Origin: Myxococcales bacterium
GTDB taxonomy: Bacteria > Myxococcota_A > Polyangia > Fen-1088
Assembly: GCA_022184915.1 (NCBI GenBank)
Contig: JAGTJU010000005.1
Location: 1-64,000, forward strand
Direction of reading: 5' to 3'
Length of the DNA stretch: 64,000 bases
How positions within the stretch are numbered: the stretch's first letter is position 1; every line of letters starts with the position of its first letter. Shown one piece after another: positions 45,643-52,436 of the stretch. A program made the translations under genes and the position numbers. The notes below the pieces were generated by a model. The model searched no databases. It had not been told where the DNA came from and saw only the letters and a list, made by a program, of their open reading frames with translations.

Positions 45643-46256
45643 AGTCTTTCCTTCCCGACCACACCCGCTGATTCCAGGTAGGGGGCCAAAACGGGATCCT
45701 TGCCAACGAGGACCCAAAGCCGTTGTTTCGCCCGCGTCAGATACCTTTTGGTGCTCGCCAACGACCACCCCATGGCCGATGCCACCTCGGTAAGTTCCAT
45801 CGCCTCGACGTGGCGCAAGCAGAAGGCGATCCGATCGTCGGGTTTGAGCATGTCCAGGGCCGCCTCGAGGCGTTTGAGCGCCAAACGCACCCCCACGTCC
45901 GACGGAGCCGTGGGGGGCTCGGGAAGCGTGCCTCCCTGGCTCTCCAGACCCCAAAGCCGACGCAGCCTCCGCTTCCGGAGCTCCGTACGAATGGTCGTCA
46001 TGGTGATGGCCACGACGTAGCTTCGGATCGACTCGGCCTGCCTCAAGCTGGGCAGGCTCCGGAACACCTTGATGAAGACGTCTTGAACGCCGTCGTCCGC
46101 ATCAGCCCGCGACCCGAGCCCCCTGGCCATCAAGCGCCGCACCAGAGGGGCGTAGCGGTCCCACAGCTCGAGGGCGTCGCGCGACGAGCCCTGTATGGCC
46201 GCGGCCACGATCTCCGCCTCGGGGCGCGTCTCGGGAGCAGGGAACGGTGCCCTCAC
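45639..46256 (-). CDS. RNA polymerase ECF-type sigma-70 factor (partner of FecR-like protein)
   Basis: A 205-residue sigma factor. Region 2 reads LWDRYAPLVRRLMARGLGSRADADDGVQDVFIKVFRSLPSLRQAESIRSYVVAITM, and region 4 LDMLKPDDRIAFCLRHVEAMELTEVASAMGWSLASTKRYLTRAKQRLW. The GTG at 46256 is the best available start before region 2. The stop overlaps the FecR-like gene's ATG. Two ECF genes lie within 3.8 kb but share little beyond the family motifs, so they are not a recent duplication. Confidence 0.88.
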   Translation of the reverse strand: MRAPFPAPETRPEAEIVAAAIQGSSRDALELWDRYAPLVRRLMARGLGSRADADDGVQDVFIKVFRSLPSLRQAESIRSYVVAITMTTIRTELRKRRLRRLWGLESQGGTLPEPPTAPSDVGVRLALKRLEAALDMLKPDDRIAFCLRHVEAMELTEVASAMGWSLASTKRYLTRAKQRLWVLVGKDPVLAPYLESAGVVGKERL

Positions 46257-46447
46257 GAGAGTCAGGGGGGGTGTATTCGATGAGCGCAAGCGGTCGTGCC
46301 TTTGGACGGGAGACGCCCCAGAGCCTACGCACGGCTCAGTTATCTTCGGCGGATTGAGGGACAGATGGAGCGCCCCTCGCTCCCACGAACGTGCCGCTAT
46401 CCGGAAAAGACCACGCAGCGCATCTCCGCTGGCCCGCGGCGCGCGGC

Positions 46448-47935
46448 TCATCCGCCACTTTCCGTGCCGAACAGCAACCTGAGCGTCGCGTTGTCTTCGG
46501 GCTTGCAGAACACATAAACGTGGTCGCCGGGCAGAAGCGCAACGTTTCCGCGAGGCGCCACCAGCCCCCGTCCCCGGATGATCAGCATGGCCGCCGCCGC
46601 CGGGGGAAAGGGAATGTCGGCCAGCACGTGCCCGGCCACCGCCGAGGCCTTCCCGATGTAGAAGCTCAGGATATCTCCCTCGATGTCGTCCTTGGACGCG
46701 ATCTCCAGGGAGGCGGCGGGCGCGGCCGGCCCCTGGGTGGCAAGCCCCAGGCGGCGGGTGACCCACCCCAGCGTCGATCCCGGGAGCACCACGTTCACGA
46801 GGACGATGAAGAACACCAGATGAAACAGCTCGCGGGCCCCTTCCACGCCGGTGAACACGGGATAGGTGGCGAGCACGATCGGCACCGCCCCCCGCAAGCC
46901 GACCCACCCGATGAACAGCGTGTCCTTCGCCGCAAATCGAAACGGGAGCAGGCACAAGGCCACGGCCAAGGGCCGCGCCACGAAGGCCAGCACGAGAGCC
47001 AAAGCAATGCCCGACCCCGCCACCCTCGGCAGCTCGGCGGGAAACACCAGCAAGCCCAGGATCAGGAACATGCCGACCTGCGCGAACCAGGCGATTGAAT
47101 CGTGCACACGGATGAGCCCCGCCCTGTAGGGCAGCTTGCCGCCGCCCATGACCATCGCCGCCAAGTACACGGCGAGAAAACCGCTGCCCTGAAACAGCGT
47201 AGGAACGGCGAAGCCCACGAGGGCCACGGCGACCGACATGACCGGGTAAAGCCCCACCGCGCCAAGGCGCGCTCTGCGGAGAAGGACACGCCCCAGCAAC
47301 CCCACCACCACACCGAAGCCCCCCCCCACCAAGATCTGCACGGGCACGTCCACGAGGACCTTCCACCCGAAAGGCGCGCCCGTCGCCAGCATCGACGTCA
47401 GGGACATCGTGAGAATCACGGCCATGGGATCGTTGAGGCCGGACTCGAGCTCGAGGGTCATGCCCAGCCGCTTCGTGAGCTGAACACCACTCGCGCGGAG
47501 CGCTGAAAACACGGCCGCGGCATCGGTCGAAGACACCACCGCGCCGAGCAGGGCCGCTTCCGTCCAGGGAAAGCCGAACGACCGCGCGGCAAGGGCCAAA
47601 ACCGCGGCCGTGAGCAGCACGCCCAAAGTGGCAAGGACCGCGGCGGGCTTGTAATGGCTCGTGACGACGGCAAGTGTGGTGTTCAGGCCACCGTCGAACA
47701 AGATCAACGCAAGCGCGGCCGTACCCAAACGAAACGCCAGATGGAAGTCGTCGAAGGCAATCTTCCCTAGACCCTGCGACCCGGCAAGCATCCCGATGCC
47801 CAAGAACACGAGGGGCACGGGCAGGCCCGTCTTTCCGCTCACCCGGGTCCCCAGCGCGCTCAGCATGAGCAGCACGCCCGTGGCCAGCAACACGAGCGCC
47901 GTTGCGTTGGGTTCCGCCATGCCAAGCAAAGGCAT
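46448..47935 (-). CDS. CPA1 monovalent cation/proton antiporter (K+/H+, NhaP2/CvrA type) with RCK-C domain
   Basis: A 495-residue membrane protein with about 12 helices followed by a soluble domain. The ion-binding helix has SSTDAAAVFSALR with the Asp pair region, and GLNDPMAVILTMSLT follows, as in the CPA1 NhaP2 family. The last 100 residues (DILSFYIGKASAVAGHVLADIPFPPAAAAMLIIRGRGLVAPRGNVALLPGDHVYVFC) are a TrkA-C/RCK-C ligand-binding domain, the feature of K+/H+ antiporters that regulate cell volume. Starts at 47935 and 47920 are both possible. It stands 60 bases downstream of the CAP lipoprotein gene on the same strand. Confidence 0.9.
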   Translation of the reverse strand: MPLLGMAEPNATALVLLATGVLLMLSALGTRVSGKTGLPVPLVFLGIGMLAGSQGLGKIAFDDFHLAFRLGTAALALILFDGGLNTTLAVVTSHYKPAAVLATLGVLLTAAVLALAARSFGFPWTEAALLGAVVSSTDAAAVFSALRASGVQLTKRLGMTLELESGLNDPMAVILTMSLTSMLATGAPFGWKVLVDVPVQILVGGGFGVVVGLLGRVLLRRARLGAVGLYPVMSVAVALVGFAVPTLFQGSGFLAVYLAAMVMGGGKLPYRAGLIRVHDSIAWFAQVGMFLILGLLVFPAELPRVAGSGIALALVLAFVARPLAVALCLLPFRFAAKDTLFIGWVGLRGAVPIVLATYPVFTGVEGARELFHLVFFIVLVNVVLPGSTLGWVTRRLGLATQGPAAPAASLEIASKDDIEGDILSFYIGKASAVAGHVLADIPFPPAAAAMLIIRGRGLVAPRGNVALLPGDHVYVFCKPEDNATLRLLFGTESGG

Positions 47936-47995
47936 AGCGACAGGCTCGCACAGCGGCAAGGCAGGCCCCCGCCGCGACCGCTCCCGTGTGACTCG

Positions 47996-48979
47996 CTAGC
48001 GCTTGATCGGCATGGGAATCGTAGATTGAGGATCGTTCTGTTTGGGCGGCTTCGTACAAGGGTCCCATCCCCACAACCAATTCGCGTATTCGCGGCTGAA
48101 GGTCTGAACGCTCAGCGCCGAGCTACCCTGGATCACCACGCCCATGCCGCCCTTCTTCCAGCGCGGATTCAACATGTTGCCCCGGTGCCCGCTATCGGTA
48201 CCGCCAGAATTCCACCAGCCATTGATGAGACGATCCACGGCCGCCATGGCGTCGCTGGTGTAACCACCATGAGCGCCATAGTTCTCACCGATGAAGTTTC
48301 CGCCGGTGCCCTGCCCGCCGTTGGGCATCGGGTACCAGCTGAGGTTCATCGGGCTATGGCCACTGGGATCGCTCTCGGTGTATCCCTGTGAGAACTCTTG
48401 GAGGCAGTAGTCCGCCTCGAGCATGGGACGCGCACGGCCATCCTCGGCGGCCTGCAACGCCCGCACTTCGTTGACCCGAAACAGCATACGATGTTGTGCC
48501 GCGGTCAGGTTCACGGTGCGGCTCTCGGCGTCCACGAAGCTGCACGCTTCGGTGGGTGCAGGCGTCCACGCGCCCTTGTACACGGAGGGCGCGTTACCGG
48601 CCTGGGCGGCCGTGGCCTTCGGGGAGTCGCCACAGGGCCCCGCGACCGCCACGGGAGGACTCGGACCGCCACCTCCGCCCCCGGGGACCATGGGTGACCC
48701 TCCCGCGGAACCGGGTGGCGTTTCGCTCGAACCACCCGCCCCCCCCTGGGGCGTTCCGCTCGCCCCCCCACGGGGCACGGGCCGTCCACCACCGGCGTCT
48801 GCCCCGGCGCCCCCCCCCGACACGCCTCCCGTTGCGGGCTCGGAGCCGGTTTGCTCCTCGCCTCCACAGCCCAAAGACAGAGCGGCTCCCCCAAAGAGAA
48901 GCGACAGTGACACACACAAGGCTCGCAGCACGTTCACCCCCGCGTCCAACGTGGACCCCCGTGGGGGCGTCGCGTGCAT
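47996..48979 (-). CDS. CAP-domain lipoprotein
   Basis: A 327-residue predicted lipoprotein: hydrophobic segment LRALCVSLSLLFGGAALSLGC with the lipobox Cys, then about 75 residues of Gly/Pro/Ser spacer. The CAP domain covers residues 155-310: LFRVNEVRALQAAEDGRARPMLEADYCLQEFSQGYTESDPSGHSPM, FIGENYGAHGG, INGWWNSGGTDSGHRGNMLNPRW and MGVVIQGSSALSVQTFS, with His, Glu and second His in place. Four or more cysteines may form disulphides. The start is uncertain: ATG 48979 lies in a hairpin arm, while GTG 48937 directly precedes the hydrophobic core. Function unknown, extracellular. Confidence 0.78.
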   Translation of the reverse strand: MHATPPRGSTLDAGVNVLRALCVSLSLLFGGAALSLGCGGEEQTGSEPATGGVSGGGAGADAGGGRPVPRGGASGTPQGGAGGSSETPPGSAGGSPMVPGGGGGGPSPPVAVAGPCGDSPKATAAQAGNAPSVYKGAWTPAPTEACSFVDAESRTVNLTAAQHRMLFRVNEVRALQAAEDGRARPMLEADYCLQEFSQGYTESDPSGHSPMNLSWYPMPNGGQGTGGNFIGENYGAHGGYTSDAMAAVDRLINGWWNSGGTDSGHRGNMLNPRWKKGGMGVVIQGSSALSVQTFSREYANWLWGWDPCTKPPKQNDPQSTIPMPIKR

Positions 48980-49003
48980 CCGTTACGTCAAAAAAACGGA
49001 TGC
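48976..49003 (-). other. Nine-base-pair hairpin covering the ATG of the CAP lipoprotein gene
   Basis: GCATCCGTT (48976-48984) and AACGGATGC (48995-49003) are perfect inverted arms around a 10-base loop. On the minus strand the ATG at 48979-48977 is within the distal arm. In RNA the hairpin would bury that start, favouring the GTG at 48937 or conditional translation. The T-rich loop is on the 5' side, so this is not a normal intrinsic terminator for the S41 gene upstream. Confidence 0.5.
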
Positions 49004-49025
49004 TGCAGCGTCGACAGGCACGTCA

Positions 49026-49048
49026 CCCCGGCGGGGACCCCGACGGGG
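49026..49048. repeat. Two adjacent GC hairpins downstream of the S41 protease gene
   Basis: CCCCGGCGGGG (49026-49036) and CCCCGACGGGG (49038-49048) are two nearly identical self-complementary units placed head to tail. They lie in the 120-base interval after the S41 protease gene and may act as a transcript end signal, though no U-run follows. Confidence 0.4.
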
Positions 49049-49100
49049 GGCGGCTTGATCGAGGTCGCGGCGCACCTTCGCCCACCGCGAACCGCCGGGA

Positions 49101-52100
49101 TCAGCGAGCGGGGGCTTCCGCCACCGCGGGATCGGCGCGTCGTACGACCAGCGTTTGCAGCGACTGCACCTCGTTGGTCTCGCGTGCAAACACCTGAATC
49201 AGGTTGCTTCCCGGCCATAGCGGCACGTCGGCCGCGAAGGTGAGCTTGCGTGGGTCCCCGGAGTTGCGCAGGTAGTACACCTTGCGCGCGGGCATCTTCG
49301 CGTCGCGGTTCCACACGCTGATGAACACGTCGCGCACCTCGTTGTCGTCGGTGGCCTGCCCTTTCACGGTCACGCTCGGGTTCGAAACCGTGGTCGGTGC
49401 CATTGCGGTCAGCACGGGGGGCGTCACTTGCCAAACGGGTTCGTAAGTGGGCTTCGGTGGGCCCCCCGGCTGCAGATCCGCCGTAGACACGAAGGCGGGA
49501 TGCCCCTCCTCCAAAGTCACCCGGGTGTAGGCACCAAGCCGGCCCGTCACCTGAAAAGCCGCCCCCTTGGGCGCACGGCCCACCACGAGCGCGCCTTCCA
49601 TGGGCGCTTCCCTCAACGCTGCCGTGCTCTTCGCCACCGTGGCGGTGCCCGAAGCGGCCTCGGTGGCGCGCCCCTCGTTGGCCACCTTCACCTTGATTTT
49701 GTCACCGACGGATTCACCCAGGACGCGGTCCACCACCGACAGCTCCAACGTGTACTCTTTGCCCTGGAACTCCGGCCCCAGCTCGTAAGTGAACGACACG
49801 GGCCACTCTTCGCCCGGGGCCAGTTCTTTGTGTTCGAAGCGCCCCTTCGAGATCAAGACGCCGTTTTGACCAGGGCCATTCCGGATGATGGCCTGAGGAC
49901 GCAAAGCGGCGCCGGCCCCGATGTTCTTCACCTTCACCAGCATGCGCAGCTTTTCTCCGGGCTGCACGCGGCCGTCCTGGTTGCTGCCTTCGCCGTCGTC
50001 GATGGTTTGATAGTTGTACGCAAAGAGCGGGCGAGCGCGGCCGGCAATGTCAACCGCCAGCTTGCCGGGCTCGGCCTCGATCGGCCCCTGCGCCGACAAC
50101 TCCGTGCGAATCAGGTCCGTTCGGGTGGCCATGTGCTTGGGGATGCGCACGGACAGCTCGTAGGACTTGCTCTGCCCAGGTTCAAGCTTGCCGAACACCA
50201 TCTCGTTTTCGTCGAAGAGCGAGTCGTCGCTCTTGAGCACGGTGCGCACGCGATACGCCGTGGTGGTGCCCACGTTCTTCACGGTTCCCCGGAACTTGAT
50301 CTTGTCGCCCGCTTTCACCTTCGGGCCTCCCAACGCCTCGAGTGCGCTCGTCAAACGTGCCGTTGGCTGGTTCGACGGAGCTGCGCTCCAATCCACCCCC
50401 AGCTTCGAGAGGGCCTCGACCACTTTGGCGTCTTGCTCGGCCCGCACCTCTTCGAGGTAGCTCTTCGATTGCTGCACGAGCGGCGTACGTCGGGTCGACT
50501 TCGCCTGCGCCAGGAAGTCACGGGCGAAGGTGATGCTGAAGTCGAGGTTCAGCTTGCCGTAGATGTCCTCCTCTTCGTCTTCCCCTTCCGCATCTTCCGG
50601 GCCCTCGAGCGCGGCACTTTCCTCGTCGATGACGTCCTCTTCCGACTCGTCCAGATTGGGCGCTTCCTTACCGGGAGGCTGCTCGAAGAGGTAGGACACG
50701 TTCTCGAGTGGCGCCTCGGCCTTCGTGGCCGTGGGGTTCTCCAGGTGCCACTCGTAGTCGCTCTCCTGCCGGCGGTGTGACGAGGGCTGAAGGTAGATGC
50801 GGGATTCGTCCCCCGTTTTTTGGACGAAAAGGCGGTCGAGCTCGATGTCGGGCGTCACGCCCACGCCCTGGATAGAGATGTCGCCCGCAGTGAGGTACTG
50901 CGCCGTGGTGAGCTTGAGCCCAAGCTTGTCATCGCCGCCCTTGTTGTTGCCCAGCTTCACGGGTGCGTTGATGTCGAAGAGCATCTGCACAGAGCCCTTG
51001 CCGAAGGTGGTGTCGCCAATCACGACGCCGCGATCCAGGTGCTTGATGGCGCCCGCCACGATCTCGGAAGCCGACGCGGAGTTTTGGTTCACCAGCACCG
51101 CCAGGGGCACCTTCACATCGCCACCCCGAGACGCATGCTCATCGCGCCGCTGCGTACCGCCTACACCCACCATGGAGACCAACACACCCGATTCTATGAA
51201 CGCATCGGCCACCTTTTGGGCCTGGTCGTAAAGCCCCCCGGGGTTCGAGCGCAGGTCGACCACGATGCCCTTGACCTTCTCGCTCTCGAACATTTCGAGC
51301 GCCTTTGAAAGATCTGCGTCCGTGTTCGCAGTGAAGCTCACGATCCGCACGTAGCCCACCTTGCCCCCGGGCCGTCCGTTTTTGGCAGGGGCGTTCAACA
51401 CTTGCGGCGGAGGCTCGATCGAGGGCGGCCGGATGGCGTCACGCACGATCGTGAACTTTTTCGGGGTCTTGGCACCTGCCCGCTGGATGTAGACGTCGAC
51501 CGGCGCGCCCACGTCCCCACGCAGGCGTTCCACCGCGTCGGTCAAGGTCATGTTGACGGTGGACTCGTCGTTGATGCGCATGATGTGATCCTTGGCCTTG
51601 AGGCCTGCGCGCATCGCCGGTGTGTTGGGCATGGGCTTGCGCACGATCACCCGGTTCTTCTTGTCCATGCCGATGACGATGCCCAGGCCTCCAAACTTGC
51701 CCTGCGTCGTCATGCGCATCTCTTTGAAGCTCTCGACGTCCAGCAGCACCGAGTGCGGATCCAGCGTGTAGAGCATGCCGTTGGTCGCGGCCGACTCAAT
51801 CTCGACCAGCCGGGCTGCCTCTTCGCTGGGCGCCACGGGGTGCAGATTGGGCTGAATGAACTTGAAGATCTCCTGAAGCTTGCTGCGCAGGCTCCACGGT
51901 GCATCCACGCCTTCGAGGGAGAAGGCCTTCTCCTTGCCGTTGACCCGCACCGTGACCGTTTTGGGGTCGCGTTCGGGCTGCCGGTCGATGAGGATCTCGG
52001 GCACGTCCCTCTGCAGGAAATCGAGCGCCCCCACCAGCATGCGCTTGGGGTTGAGCCGATTTTTATCGAAGTAGCTCTCGCGCACGTGAAACAGCGTGCG

Positions 52101-52334
52101 GGTGAAGATGGGTAGCTGCGACAGGTCGTAAGCGGCGGACTGGCTGCTCACGGCGGCCCGCAGCGGGGGGTTGGCCCCCACCGTCAGGTCCTGTCCCCGG
52201 TTGTAGACGGAAATTACGAGGGCAAGTGCACAAGCCCCAACGAACACGACGAGCTTTCGGAAGCGGCGCATGAATGACTCCGGCTTGGGCGCTTGTGACG
52301 GATCGTCTGCCAAGTCCATGTAGGATTGAATCAT
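49101..52334 (-). CDS. Long S41 C-terminal processing peptidase with PDZ, CARDB-like and SH3-like domains
   Basis: A 1077-residue periplasmic serine protease anchored by one helix (residues 28-43). A PDZ domain (GLGIVIGMDKKNRVIVRKPMPNTPAMRAGLKAKDHIMRIND) is followed by the S41 core: GKVGYVRIVSF, GIVVDLRSNPGGLYDQA, the nucleophile in NQNSASASEIVAGAI and the general-base Lys in DTTFGKGSVQ. After an acidic Asp/Glu linker come two CARDB-like repeats (VKAGDKIKFRGTVKNVGTTTAYRVRTVLK; PGEKLRMLVKVKNIGAGAALRPQ), an SH3-like segment (STAALREAPMEGALVVGRAPKGAAFQVTGRLGAYTRVTL) and a final Ig-like domain. Ordinary CtpA or Tsp enzymes are 400-680 residues, so the C-terminal half is extra. ATG 52334 chosen. 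It is divergent from the MYXO-CTERM-like gene. Confidence 0.88.
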   Translation of the reverse strand: MIQSYMDLADDPSQAPKPESFMRRFRKLVVFVGACALALVISVYNRGQDLTVGANPPLRAAVSSQSAAYDLSQLPIFTRTLFHVRESYFDKNRLNPKRMLVGALDFLQRDVPEILIDRQPERDPKTVTVRVNGKEKAFSLEGVDAPWSLRSKLQEIFKFIQPNLHPVAPSEEAARLVEIESAATNGMLYTLDPHSVLLDVESFKEMRMTTQGKFGGLGIVIGMDKKNRVIVRKPMPNTPAMRAGLKAKDHIMRINDESTVNMTLTDAVERLRGDVGAPVDVYIQRAGAKTPKKFTIVRDAIRPPSIEPPPQVLNAPAKNGRPGGKVGYVRIVSFTANTDADLSKALEMFESEKVKGIVVDLRSNPGGLYDQAQKVADAFIESGVLVSMVGVGGTQRRDEHASRGGDVKVPLAVLVNQNSASASEIVAGAIKHLDRGVVIGDTTFGKGSVQMLFDINAPVKLGNNKGGDDKLGLKLTTAQYLTAGDISIQGVGVTPDIELDRLFVQKTGDESRIYLQPSSHRRQESDYEWHLENPTATKAEAPLENVSYLFEQPPGKEAPNLDESEEDVIDEESAALEGPEDAEGEDEEEDIYGKLNLDFSITFARDFLAQAKSTRRTPLVQQSKSYLEEVRAEQDAKVVEALSKLGVDWSAAPSNQPTARLTSALEALGGPKVKAGDKIKFRGTVKNVGTTTAYRVRTVLKSDDSLFDENEMVFGKLEPGQSKSYELSVRIPKHMATRTDLIRTELSAQGPIEAEPGKLAVDIAGRARPLFAYNYQTIDDGEGSNQDGRVQPGEKLRMLVKVKNIGAGAALRPQAIIRNGPGQNGVLISKGRFEHKELAPGEEWPVSFTYELGPEFQGKEYTLELSVVDRVLGESVGDKIKVKVANEGRATEAASGTATVAKSTAALREAPMEGALVVGRAPKGAAFQVTGRLGAYTRVTLEEGHPAFVSTADLQPGGPPKPTYEPVWQVTPPVLTAMAPTTVSNPSVTVKGQATDDNEVRDVFISVWNRDAKMPARKVYYLRNSGDPRKLTFAADVPLWPGSNLIQVFARETNEVQSLQTLVVRRADPAVAEAPAR

Positions 52335-52392
52335 AGCCCCGGGGCGCCTTCTTGGCATCCGGGAGGGTCACAGTATTTCGGTGGCTGTCCGT

Positions 52393-52417
52393 AAAGGTGG
52401 CCGGGAACCCCACCTTT
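52393..52417. promoter_or_regulatory. Inverted repeat in the divergent S41/surface-protein promoter region
   Basis: AAAGGTGG (52393-52400) and CCACCTTT (52410-52417) are perfect 8-base inverted arms with a 9-base spacer, ending 19 bases before the ATG at 52437. It could be an operator shared by the two divergent genes (101 bases apart) or a hairpin in the leader of the downstream gene. Confidence 0.45.
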
Positions 52418-52436
52418 GGTGTCAAATGAAGGTTCA

